DNA of 64,000 nucleotides from Dipylidium caninum. Lineage: Eukaryota > Platyhelminthes > Cestoda > Cyclophyllidea > Dipylidiidae. The notes beneath the pieces were generated by a model. The model saw only the letters and a program-made list of their open reading frames with translations, made no database searches and was not told the origin of the DNA. The stretch covers positions 1 through 64,000 of the forward strand of contig QEYB01000448.1 in assembly GCA_017562135.1 (NCBI GenBank), written 5' to 3'. This document shows, piece after piece, positions 21,009-32,580 of this stretch. Both the position numbers and the translations under genes were made by a program. The number at the start of each line of letters is the position of its first letter. Position 1 is the stretch's first letter.

Positions 21009-21929
21009 ATGGTTGACTGGGGTTGGATCCGATAATGTTACTGGTCATTAGCTATTTTTTCAGGTTCCGACGATAAAATTCCGCAAGTGGCTGCTAAGTG
21101 GGACGACGAGGATGCCATCCCTGTAAGTGCTGAGATGATAATCTTACGATTAGGATTCATGGGATGCCGATGAAGTAACACAAGCCCCGAAACCGAAACC
21201 ATCTGCACCCCCTAAAATGACCGCGAAAGAGAAAATTGCTTTGAAAACGGAGAAGAAAAACAAAATAGTCGAGGATTTGAAGAAGAAGCAATTGGAGACC
21301 ACGGATCGCAAACTTACAGAACTTGAGCGCGAAGAGCTTTCTAAAGAGCAAGAGCGTCATCTCATCATGGATTCTTTTGGAGTATCTGACTTAGCTCCCC
21401 GTCAAACAACAGGAGTGGATTTTAGCAAGGTTTCGACCAAGCAAGACTTTCTTGATTTGCTCGACAAACTTGTTGAAAAGTTTAAAAACCTCGAGGTAAT
21501 CACTTTTGTAACCTTATTTTCAAGTCTTCCCCTCATTACTCCAGTTTCGCCGAGGATCTAATTAGGCATATTTCATTGCCAAGTAATGCAATATTAAAAG
21601 TAATCTTTAGTGGACTTGGATAATCTGAAAGAAATCTCCGTTTCCATCAACGCCCTCGTCGCTGAAAAGCAGAAACTTGCCAAGGTGATTTGTAACCTCC
21701 TTTTCCCCGTTTGATTTGGCAAGAAGCACACACGTCAAGATTTATAATACTTGCCACTTCCCCACCCCCCTTTTAATTGCAATTGATCTTCTCTGCTAAA
21801 TTCTTCCCCATTAATCTGCAGAACAAGACCAAGAAGAAAACCGTGAAAACGAAGCTTGTGGTAGAGCGTGACGTTAATGACTATGATCTTGAAGATTTTG
21901 ATGACGGCGATTATGAGGATTATCTATGA
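21009..21929 (+). CDS. EIF3J: eIF3 subunit J
   Basis: eIF3j is the loosely bound subunit of translation initiation factor 3 that sits in the 40S decoding centre. Exons: 21009-21021 (MVDWG), 21064-21122 (KIPQVAAKWDDEDAIP), 21154-21495 (DSWDADEV, then the helical region MTAKEKIALKTEKKNK and RHLIMDSFGV), 21525-21582 (HYSSFAEDLIRHISLP), 21611-21684 (DLDNLKEISVSINALVAEKQ) and 21822-21929 (ending DLEDFDDGDYEDYL). All phases agree: 217 residues against about 258 in human. The DSWDAD box and the acidic DYEDYL-type tail are typical of the family. Introns are 42, 31, 29, 28 and 137 nt. The 13 nt first exon was chosen because it supplies an ATG in the right phase. The gene ends 214 bp from the convergent FAN1 stop. 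Confidence 0.93.
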
Positions 21930-22143
21930 TAATTAAGCTGGAAAATTTATGTATAGTCTCAAGGATGTCTGTGGTTTTTCAGTGCGCTATTGACATTTCC
22001 CAACCGCTTGTTATGAGCACAGATCTAATCTCTTTCCAAATGTATTATTGAAAACAGTTTATACTTCTGATTTCACTGGAAACGCCTGCGTGGAACAGCT
22101 GAAAAGAAGCAACAAGAGGGTCATCTCTGTTGGGATTAAAGTT

Positions 22144-25100
22144 TCAATGGATAAATGGGACTTTACCAGCAATCGAGCATATTTCCACATCTAACCCTGA
22201 GGATAGGAGTTTGTCTATCCACACGGTCTGTTGGGATGAAAGCTGGTCTCCAGGACCTTTCACTTCTATAAGCTAAATTAGAAGGCAGAAAAACTGTTAG
22301 ATGTGAACATTGCTCTCCATATGAATAAATGGGGAACCGTAATACGAGTAAAGGATGTATATAGTTGGCACAGATTAACAACGTCCATTGGGTTTCATCA
22401 ATGAAATGCCTACGATAAGACACGCTTATTGTTACTTTCTCAATTACCTTTCATCACAAATTGAGGTCCCATTTATAAATTAGCTTTATCTTTGTGATTG
22501 TACCATAACGGTCAGAAGATACGATGTCTCTAATTAGGTTTTCAAGCGCTTGAAAAGGTTATTCGCAATGTGGGTTTTTTTTATCTATATGAGCTGTTCA
22601 TCTTCCGCTATTTTAAATAGTTTCGCACGCGAATACTTAAAGTTTTTAGAAATGTCAAGAAATTGAAACGAAGCAGGAACAAGATAAGATAATATAACCT
22701 TAACTTTCCCCGACGAAGGACTCCAAACGCAGAGATCGGGTAAGCCGTAGCTCCAGTTTGCGTAGTCGCTAATCAACAGACGACAGATAGACGCCACGAT
22801 TTCTGGCCCCAAACACCAAAACAATTCCTTCATGTAAGAGAAAAGCAGAGAATTAGAGGAACCCGCCACTATTGATTCACTGCATTAAGATAAACTCTGG
22901 CTCAACCTTTACTGTCTCTCCCTTACCATGACATCTCGTTCGCAGTCAGGAAAAAGCTCCCAATTAACGCCGATGCAGCGTTCACCTTTGTGCTGCGACA
23001 AAGTATTTGTAAGCAGCAGAAAAATTGGGCAGACAACCTAGAGGAAAATATCACATGCTTAAGTAAGGAAGAAACGTTCCAAGTGGGACCGTACAACCAT
23101 GCGATCATTAACATAAGCTGGAAGGATAACGTAAAAAAGCGAAGCAAAATTCCTGTGATAAGATTGTAGAGATAACTCTCAAACAAAGGAAATTTAGAGG
23201 ATAAGGCACGAACAAGTTGTAAAATCAAAATACTAGTTTCAAATATAAGTTATATCATCACTTTGTATAAGAATTGACAAAGTCAACAACAAATAAATCG
23301 AAACGCCTCCTTACAGAAGGATCATTCTCTTGCGACTGTGGGGGGCCTTTTAGCCGATTTGATCATCTCTAGACGAGTTTCGATGACGTCCCTGTGCGAC
23401 AAATAGAAGTCACCGCTATAAAGATCCAGTGGAGCTATCTGGTGCATTGAGTAAAACGCATCTGTTCGGTCGACACCATAAATAATATCATAAAACAGAA
23501 GACCGAAGATAGTCGTGAAAATTTGAGATTCACAATGGACACCTACAATTTAAAATGTCAGCCTAAACTGTAGAGAAATGCTCTGTCTGCAAAAAAACCC
23601 GTAGTTTCGGCGACTAATAAATCCAATAAGAGGTGGCATCTCACCTTTCTCAAAATTTTCATTGTGCAGATAGTGCTTTAATGCCCAGTCCTCAACTCGA
23701 AGAATGAGGGTATCCGCTTCGCTTGCGACGACATCCTCTTTCGACTCCGTCCAGAGATAGAGAGGACGATATGCGCCAACGTCCACAGAAGAAGCAGTAA
23801 TGGGGGCCGGGAGTTTTTTCTAAGAAAAAATTCACATACACTTATAAAGCGCACAACAGCAAGATAATTTGCACGGAGGACTCACTACTGGTGCGTTCTT
23901 CATCGGAGGCAACAATTCGTTGTTATGTACTTCAATGTTTTTTAAAATAGAATCCACAAATTCGTCATCTAGCCGATCCGAATTTTTTGTACATTTAACA
24001 GGCGTAGAAATTTCAATCTGCTGCTGAAAACTTTGTCGCTCGCTAGCCACTTTTTTTACAAAGAGTTTTATCTGCTTTTGAATTTCTAAGCGATGGCCTG
24101 AATGCAAGCGTCGTATGACAGGGAAGAGACTCTCAACTTTCTTCAAACAGGCAAAGCACTCCTTACAATGGATGCCTTGATCAATTAGAAGGCGTTTGGT
24201 AAAAAAGCACAACACTTTTGAGCTTGCATGAATAAGTAGATCAGAGGATAAAATGTTAACGACCAGGTCCACAGCTTCGCCATATCTACGCAGACGTTCG
24301 CAAATATGTACACCAATTCGAATAAGACGAACGATTAAGGTCTCCAAAGAAAACTTTCTCAAAAACCGGGGGAGATCGTCGCGGTAATAGGAGGGACTAC
24401 AAAAAATGGCCAACTTCATATGCATGCAGTAAATAATTGATCGTGAGGTCAAATACAACGCACTCATTTTGAATGGTTATGAGATTAGGAGCATGTTCCT
24501 GAAAACATTCGTAAGCCTTTTGGAAATCAGGTTTCACCATTAGACACTCCAATTTATGGCGTACTTTGGACAATTCAAAATACCTACGGGAATAATAAAT
24601 AAGACTTATGCTTACTTGCATAAATCCGCCCTTGTTCTAAATATGAAGGATTTTCTCGAAATATTGTAGGATGGAAATATTAGTTCACCGCGACTAGTTT
24701 GTAACATTATATACCTGAAGCCGAATTTTCGAAATAAAAGATATTACAACTTACAAGTCTTTGGAGAGCAATGTTTCAAAAGTAGTAGAACAAGAAACAG
24801 ACATGAGGTTTTCTGAGGTTAAAGAAAAACATAAAAGTATCCGTGATAGAACATCCGCATAATCTTTGGAGATAAAGAAGCAAAAACCAAGCGAACGTTC
24901 AATCCTATTGAAAAGAAACGATTTCGTAATTTCCATGGCGAAATAAACAAGTATGTATGTAGTAAGGATGAATGCATTGAATAGTTAAGTTTAACCGACA
25001 GCACAAAATATAAAAGCACTGTATGTATGATCCATAAGAACAGCACTAAATTTGCTTTAAATACGCATGACAAAAGGAAACATAACATGTCGCATAATCA

Positions 25101-25698
25101 TACAAAGTACGCAGTCGAGTTTTCCTAGGTGAAGTGAGTGGTGTAAAGAATCTCCGTATAGAAGGAGCACGAGACGACTTCAGAAGGGAGTCAATGATAA
25201 TCCTTTTACGAGCGTTCTTTACCGGAAGCCGATATAATGCTGCCAATTTTATAAGTTCTGTTTTTTCAAGCAACTCCAAAAGTTCCGTGTCGGAAAAAGA
25301 ATCAATTTCTGAAACAATAAGAAGGTACAAAATACCGGAAGATATGAATCCTTTTTCACTCAGTTCTGCAAATGACATTTCGAGGTCGGTATTCAATTTC
25401 ATTTAATGAGCGAATATCTCTTGATCGGAATAAATTTCGCGATCTTCGAAAGAGGGAAATATAGAGCATCTGCGAGGAGCCTAAAATTCATGAGTTAATA
25501 AGATGCTTACCCGATAAGTTAGCGAATTTGGAAATGCAAACGCGATCCCCGTCACTGAACAAGTTAGTGAAGCAGGCCCTCCTTCGAAACATGGTCAATT
25601 ATTAGTATAAAATTTTGGACAAAATATGGCTGGTAGTCCTCAACACGAGAGTCGCACGTTGTGGATGCCGATAGAGTAGTATCAGATGGCGGGCTCAT
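22144..25698 (-). CDS. FAN1: FAN1 structure-specific DNA nuclease
   Basis: FAN1 is a 5' flap endonuclease and 5'-3' exonuclease acting in interstrand-crosslink repair. Many exons on the minus strand. The first in view is near 25698 (MSPPSDTTLS, then YQPYFVQNFILIIDHV). Then come LYISLFRRSR (about 25470), the SAP-like segment TELIKLAALYRLPVKNARKR (about 25270), the helical-repeat region (24470-23900, e.g. LRRYGEAVDLVV and SGHRLEIQKQ), and VHCESQIFTTIFGLLFYDII with APLDLYSGDFYLSHRDVIE (about 23545-23350). The VRR-NUC core has GLPDLCVW in an exon ending at 22699 and LIEVKGPGDQLSSQQTVWI in 22272-22144, so the catalytic D and ExK are present. The N-terminal ubiquitin-binding zinc finger of vertebrate FAN1 is not seen. 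Two apparent one-base frame breaks (near 25565 and 25388) interrupt the N-terminal part. Confidence 0.85.
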
Positions 25699-27616
25699 GC
25701 TAACAGATAATTGTGCGAAGCGAAAATCTATAAAGCCACTTTGGTTAAAAAAACGTGTTTATTCAACAATATTATTTATAATGCAAGAAGTAACAGGTAA
25801 TAAAAACGTGTAGGAGGGTGAATTACAGAAACAAAGAGACTGACATACATGAGATGAGAACTTAAGACACTTAACGAGTAATAACAAAAGTTGTAATTCT
25901 AAGAGAAAATGAAATGTTTATATGTGCATAAGTTTATAGTGTCAATGACGAGTCAAAAGGGAAGAATCAAAACGGTGATAGAAGAGTAAAGCAACAGAGA
26001 ATTATTGATAAAAATATTAAAAAGTGACATGGCAAAAAAGAATGGCGGCGAAGAAAATTAAATGGATCGGCAAGGGTAAGAGTACGATTATATGGCATCG
26101 ATGAGTGCATATTTAATGGGCCATATAACAACGCAATGCAGCGAGGCGTATACAAATGCGAATATGATTCGAAAACAACCACAATTTTATAAGGTCACTG
26201 TTAACAAGTATAACGAAGAATTCAGGAGAAGTGTAGCTTTCCAGGGCTTTTGCAGAGGTCTAAATTGTAATGGCTTGCGTGTATATAAGTGAATATTTTG
26301 GAAATAAATTCGATGCAAGTGAGAGCTCGCTAAACAAGCGGAGAATTTTGATGATAATTCCCGAAATTAAACCGAGAAAATCACCAATCAAAAACAGTTC
26401 AGTACACTTTTCGCAAAATTAAAAAAGTTATGAACCATTTCTGCATTACAGACGGCTATGAAATACACAATTCACCTCTTCGTACGAAATCTAATGAATT
26501 CAAAACCCCCATTTTAAAAATAGTGTTTTAACCACTATTTACAATCAAATTTACGTGCCCGTGTCACATGAGTTCATGATTTATTTGCTGATAGTTGTCT
26601 TTTTGCATAAGTTTAACTAATATTACTGTACATAGTAAGAATTTCATGAGTAAAAATTTCACTGATTCTCCTCCCCTGAACGCTCAAAGTCATGCTTTAA
26701 GGTATTATCGTGTTGAAGACTCATCCGTTACTTTCAAGTGTTCAATCACTACTTCTACCTTATACAGGAATAATTTAATTCTTAACATAATTTTCTGTCC
26801 TGAATCTATAAGTATGCCACCTAATTATTTATTATTAGGAAATAAACTGGAACACTGGCACGTAGGACACATTGAACGTTGCAAAGAAAACAGTGTACGA
26901 GAAAAATATGAGACACTTGACTTACTCAGAATAATCACATTAAACAAAATATACGCCTTTGTTTAGAATAAAGCTGTTTATTTTACTTATGTTAAACTTG
27001 GTGAACCAAATTGCGAAGCGTGGTTGATTTATAAGTTCAGATATGAGAGTAAACTACAGACTATCATCTAAATTATCAGCTGATGCTGTCTCATTTTCAA
27101 AAAAAGACCGGAAAAGTTGAGGGGTCATTATTTTACAATCAACTAAGTGTACGATGTTTTGTCATTGCAATGTGTAACTATAAGCAAAAATGATTTCGGT
27201 CAGAATATCCTTCCCTGATTCAAAGCTTTAGATTACGGTGCGTTCGTGTCGTCGTCTTCAATAAATTTCCTCCTACCCTTTTATCGGCCAAGAAAATTGC
27301 CCAAAGCCAAATGATGCATTTATGACACACTGCTGACTTTCGTCAATTCCCTTTGTGTTTCGCCTTTATCCGGTTTGCCATACTATTTTGTGTAAATTGA
27401 AAAAGGCTTCCTGAATGGTTATGTTAGTGACTTATGTTCAAGTCTTATAAACATTCTTCGCATTTTTCTTCCAAGTAATCGCAAAAACAGCAGCTGGTTA
27501 TAAATTTACGTTCTTTTAAAATTAAGTATGTCAGAACGATCTAGAGGCATTTTTATTTACATAGCTATATTTGAAATTTGTTTTAACGTCCTTCTTCGAT
27601 ATCGCCATTTTAAAGG
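25699..27616. other. AT-rich intergenic region
   Basis: About 1.9 kb between FAN1 and the SR-protein gene, which diverge. A 123-codon frame at 26595-26966 has no family features and low-complexity AT-rich codons, so I do not call it. No other exon is recognised. Promoters for both neighbours should lie here. Confidence 0.5.
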
Positions 27617-28412
27617 ATGTCGCGGTCTCGCTCGGTGACGAAGGTTTATGTCGGTGATTTGCCTCGCGATGCCTCCGAGAAAGAACTCGCTCGTGTGTTC
27701 GACCGTTACGGTACCGTTAGAAATGTGTGGGTTGCACGAAATCCGCCAGGATTCGCCTTTATTGAATTTGAAGATTCTGCGGATGCCGAAGATGCTGTTC
27801 GGGACCTCGACGGAACGTAAGAATGCAATTGTTTTTTCATTATCTTTATAGAGTTATTTGTGGTGTACGTGCACGTGTGGAATTAAGTAACGGCAGAACT
27901 CGTCCTAAACCCTGGATTCGCGGAGGTCGCGACGGTGATCGATATGGCGAACGCCGATCTCGACCGTTTGACCCTAACGATCGCTGCTTCGAGTGTGGTG
28001 AGCGTGGCCACTATGCGTACGATTGTCGCCGTCGTCGGTCGTCACGACGATCCAGGTAGTGTTCCCTACTATGTAGTCGTCTTCTTCACTTGGCTTGCGG
28101 GACTAAATTGAAGTGAGACATCATCGTATAAACCAATCATCTTAACATCCCTCCTGATCGAACTTGTCTGGCAAAACCAGCATCGTCCATTAGTTCACCT
28201 AAGTAATCAAACTTGGAATGGTTGAGCGATGCGACACCCTCAACGAATGCCATCAGCGTTCGTCATACGGGACCATCGACATAGTGAATACATCTTGACA
28301 CCACCTCGATGTAATTGTAAGTGTCTATTCTAAGCTATGAAATGGGATTGAAACCTTGTCTCATGCACTTTTGAATTTTAGATCACGAGATTCGCGATCT
28401 CCACGTCGTTGA
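27617..28412 (+). CDS. SRSF7-like SR splicing factor with zinc knuckle
   Basis: SR proteins bind exonic RNA and recruit the spliceosome; those of the SRSF7 (9G8) type combine one RRM with a CCHC zinc knuckle. Exons: 27617-27816, 27852-28055 and 28382-28412, in phase, 144 residues. The RRM shows RNP2 KVYVGDL and RNP1 GFAFIEFED; the knuckle is [14 protein letters not shown] (C-x2-C-x4-H-x4-C). The tail is only about 20 residues of Arg and Ser ([10 protein letters not shown], then DSRSPRR), far shorter than in vertebrate SRSF7 (over 100). Intron 1 is 35 nt. Intron 2 (326 nt) starts with an in-frame GTAG-type stop, so retention would end the protein just before the last SP-type residues. A likely poly(A) signal AATAAA lies near 28456. 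Confidence 0.88.
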
Positions 28413-29514
28413 CTGAAGTCATGGCCCTTCAGTGTCGTTTTAAAGCTTTTAATACAATAAATAGAGAAAATCTGTTTTTTGTTCTTCCCGGGAACCACTG
28501 ACGCGCCTCACGGTATCGGGAGCTCGTCTAAGAAGGGTGGCGAGGATGTATGATAAGAATCGGCTTTGAAGAATTCTGAATGGTTTGGGGAATTCGCGCC
28601 GGTGCTCTCTATTGGCTTTGAACATTAGTGCTGGGGAACCAGTTTCGTATGTCGAGGTTGTGGGCTTTTGGCTTCACGTCGTAGCGGTTAGTGGTGCGGC
28701 TCGGCCGTTTCGTTTTCCTTTAGAGATCCATAGCACTTAAGGTCTGGTGAACGCACACACATACTAGATTAATTAAGAGGATAGAGTCAGAGTAGTTGAC
28801 CTAAAACATACACGATTTGGGCAGCGAAAATGGTTTTTTTGAATTAGCGGGACGTGCTAAAGCTCGTTGATAAGACAACTCCGTTCGGATTTATGCGCTC
28901 CGGAGGACAATTCTATTATATCTAACATTGCCACCCAGTGATTTTACAAACCCTATGGTCTTGAACGCTTGGAACGCCGTGAGACAACTTTATGCCACAC
29001 TAAAACCAACAGAACAAATATCATGTCTAAATGAAACACCACCTCAGACGCGTCATCACTCAAGGACATACACAATACTCATCGGTTAGTGCACTTTCGT
29101 GAGCATACTGCAATTCCAGCTTAACGGTAAAGACAGGTGACAGCTTATCCTTGTCCAAACTTCTAAAAAACTTTCGAATCAAACACAACGAGAAAGCAAT
29201 CATTATATTTTATTGGTCACACAACAAAATGAGTAACTATTAGGATTGGTGATTCTTTCTTTTCATATGCAATTTTTGTGGGGACAAATTCTTGCATGGC
29301 TAGTAGACTGTAATTTAATTTGTTTTAGATTTTGTTTAGATTTTGTTTTAGATTTGTTTAATCGCCATTCTCATAAGAGTTCTGCATTTTTTTAGAACTT
29401 TTTGTTGACGGCGTGAAATTATCCTTGCAATATATTCTTTCCACTACCCTTATTCCGTTTCAGTGACCTGTGACCTTTAGCAATCTTTAGTAAGAACGCG
29501 GTTTCTATGATTCC
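28413..29514. other. Intergenic region SRSF7-like / CLPB
   Basis: AT-rich with no recognised exon. At 29320-29358 there is an imperfect tandem array of a TTTTGTTTAGA-type unit. The 5' end of CLPB is expected at its right end. Confidence 0.5.
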
Positions 29515-29784
29515 TTGCCTTTGCGGCTTGAAATGGTTTCGACGTCTCGCAGGCCAGTCGTTTTCAAATGGATTTATTATGCAAGACTAGTTGGATATGG
29601 GAGCACTTTCTGCTCGAAGGATATTTTTTCGCTACCCCGAGTAAAGACGATTTCTCAAGATATGTTTGTGAAATTTGTTTCTCGTAACTGTCCTAAGACC
29701 CTTCTACTTAATTTTGCCGGCGCATATTTTGTGACGCATATTGCCTTAAACACGGACCGTAGTAAGACAAATAACAGAATATGA
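29515..29784 (+). other. Possible mitochondrial leader exon of CLPB (frame unresolved)
   Basis: An open frame reads MVSTSRRPVVFKWIYYARL near its start, basic and free of acidic residues as in mitochondrial presequences. It later has a hydrophobic stretch, LLLNFAGAYFVTHIALN, like the segment removed by PARL in CLPB. It ends two bases after the ATG at 29781 in another frame, so it cannot be joined to the CLPB body without a frame change or an unseen splice. Confidence 0.4.
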
Positions 29785-32580
29785 GTTTAGACGATGACAT
29801 TTTTCACCTCATCAAATTTGGATCTCCAATTTCGATTAGAAGGTACGTGGCGACTTTCCCAACTTTTCAACCTTAAGAGTACTTAAAGATGCTCCACAGT
29901 TAGCTAACTCTCGCCACACATTTGGTTGGACTCCTTTGATGCTTGCTGTCATATTGCGAAACTTGGAGTAAGTCTCACATTAATCTGATGTGTGTAGTAT
30001 TGCAAAAGTTCTATTAGCAGCTGGTGCGGAAGTCAATGCGGTCGATGAATATACTGGAGCAAATGATCCCTCGTCTCGCTTCCATCGAGACTCCGCTGAA
30101 CGTAGGTTTTCTGGGAAACTATCACCGACATAGTAAAATGGGCTCGTATTGCGGAATTCAGCGACTTTCTTAATCCGAGTGCTGATTTCCGTGGATGTAC
30201 GCCTCTTCATTATGCAGTACTTGTCGACGATCCGGAAATAGTGAAACTTTTATTAGAGTATGGTATGTTGTTTTAGGGTGTGATTTGTTGTAATTAAGTA
30301 GCTTGTGTATTTTACAACCAATAATCTATAACTTTCGCCTGTAGGTGCTGACCCAACAGCTAAGAATGCACGTGGACATACGCCTGAGATTTATTGCAAA
30401 TCCAAGTCGATACAAAGGTTAATTGAGATCAAATCGAAGCAGGTAGAAATTTATTTTCCTTGTCTTAGCCTAACTGACGCATTTGTTTAGGTTCTCACAA
30501 ACAAACAGATTAAAGAGCGTGAAGACCGGCTTCGATATCCACTCGAGCGACAGCTACGGGAAAAACTCGTTGGACAAGAACAGGCTATCCTTACTGTGAC
30601 TGCAGGTACAAACCTTTAGGGATCCTGAAATGGATTTAAGCTATTAGGAGGAAAGAAAATGGCTGGCATGATGAAGATCATCCTCTTGTTTTCCTATTCT
30701 TGGGGTCATCTGGAATAGGAAAAACTGAACTTGCCAAACAAGTCGCCTCATATTTGCACAAACAGGACTTAAAATCCTTTGTTAGATTCGACATGTCAGA
30801 ATATCAAGAAAAGCATGAGGTCAGTGTTTTTTCTCGATCTTATCTATTCGTAGGTCGCAAAGTTTATTGGTGCTCCCCCTGGCTATGTCGGTCACGAGTC
30901 TGGTGGCCAGTTAACAAGGGCTTTGCATGAAAGTCCAAATGCCGTCGTACTCTTTGACGAAATAGAGAAAGCTCATCCCGATGTATTGACAGCTTTGCTT
31001 CAAGTGTTTGATGAGGTAAGTGTACTCCCACTAGATTGTTTTTCACAATTTATGGCAGTAATTTTAATTTTCGTTAGGTGGGGATAATTATTACTCAAGC
31101 TATTTCGAGAAACATTATTTGTGTGTAACACTCAATACTGAAGCCAAAAATTTGTCGATCTGTTGAATTTATCGTTGTTACAGCGTATAGATTGTCCTTA
31201 TTTTATCTTAAGGGTCGATTGACTGACGGTCGTGGCAGTACAGTAGAATGCAAAGATGCCATATTTATAATGACATCAAACGTTGGGAGCCAAGTTATTG
31301 CTGAATATGCTCAAGCTCTTAGATCAAATTCTGGATGCGAAGGTTTTTATTACTCTTAGATATTGCCTATTCTTTTTACGAAGTCTGCTAGGCCTATCTT
31401 TTTTTACAGATAAAAATATTGAAGTTTCTCGCGATTTTAAAGAGAATATCATGCGTCCACTGTTGCGTGTAAGTCAATTACCTATTCATTTTCTGGCTGT
31501 TCAGGGATGCAAAATTGATGTTATTCCCCACACTTTTAGAAATATTTCCTTCGAGACGAATTTCTTGGCCGAATCAATGAAGTGGTCTACTTTTTGCCCT
31601 TCTCAAACTCAGAATTGATTCAGCTTGTTCTCCGTAACTTGAATACGTGGAAAGAGCGGGTACTAAAGTCGCGCACACGTTACAATTGGTCAAGATATTT
31701 ATCATACCTTGCCCTCTATTATCCTTGGCTACTTCTGATCTGTTCAACCTTGATCGCGTTTTCCTACCATGACTGCATCTTGCTATTTATTTACCAAGGT
31801 TTTATTTTTAATCATTCTACCGTTTTAGGCCATTTCTAAGCACTCAGTTTTATTGTCATGGGACAAGGAGGTAATAGACGCTATTGTTAGTGGATACGAT
31901 GTATTCTACGGGGCCAGGTCAATCGCCTATGAGGCAAGTTTTACACTTTTATTTTCTGTAATTTTTTCCTTTAATTCCTTACACCGTGTTTGTATCGGAT
32001 TTCCTCATATTTGTTTCATAAATTTATGCTTAAGTATGTAGCATACGAGAACGTAATTTTGAGTGAATTTTTCATTTGATATTCCATTCCTCTGGTGTAT
32101 ATTATCAATTAGTTGTAGTGAGACACTTTTTTAATTGTATTTCTAAGGCCGATGTGTATGTTATTTTATCCCGATGTCACATACACGATTTCAAGGCTAA
32201 TGTAAATATCTTCGAGGTACTCAACATGTCTTAGAGCAACTTTAATAAGTCAGGTATTTGTATTTTTCATTTAAAATAGATTGAACGGCGGATTATAAGC
32301 CAACTCGCTTTGGCGGATGAAAGAGGTCAATTGCCTCCCAATTGTAAAGTGCATCTCAAGGTAGGGTCGCAGTTTGTGAGTCGCTTTTCTTTGAACTCTT
32401 TTAAATTATGTATCCATCTTTTGCCGATAACAGGCGATTTCTCCGGCTGCCCAGAATGAAGAAAGTACCGTTTCAGACTCTATGAAAACCTCCCCAAGAG
32501 TCGTACTTGAAATTACTCCTGAAAAAGGTAAAAAATATACTTTGGATCTGAAACATACAAAAACTCAATCGTGGATGTGA
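29781..32580 (+). CDS. CLPB: CLPB / Skd3, mitochondrial AAA+ protein disaggregase
   Basis: CLPB dissolves protein aggregates in the mitochondrial intermembrane space. It joins ankyrin repeats to one HSP104-type AAA+ module. Fourteen exons: 29781-29842, 29878-29967, 29998-30101, 30134-30262, 30345-30442, 30491-30605, 30641-30819, 30854-31015, 31213-31342, 31410-31468, 31540-31659, 31829-31933, 32280-32360 and 32434-32580. They sum to 527 codons in one frame. Ankyrin repeats include [29 protein letters not shown] and GHTPEIYCK. The AAA+ part has Walker [10 protein letters not shown] (about 30703), pore loop [11 protein letters not shown], Walker [14 protein letters not shown], sensor 1 FIMTSNVGS and sensor 2 YGARSI. 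Human CLPB has 707 residues, so a targeting leader is probably missing at the N-terminus. Introns are mostly 30-35 nt. The intron at 31934-32279 uses a GC donor. Confidence 0.93.

Noticed and set aside
26595..26966. 123-codon plus-strand frame between FAN1 and the SR gene
   Set aside because: AT-rich codons, no domain, signal or splice context; it could be chance.
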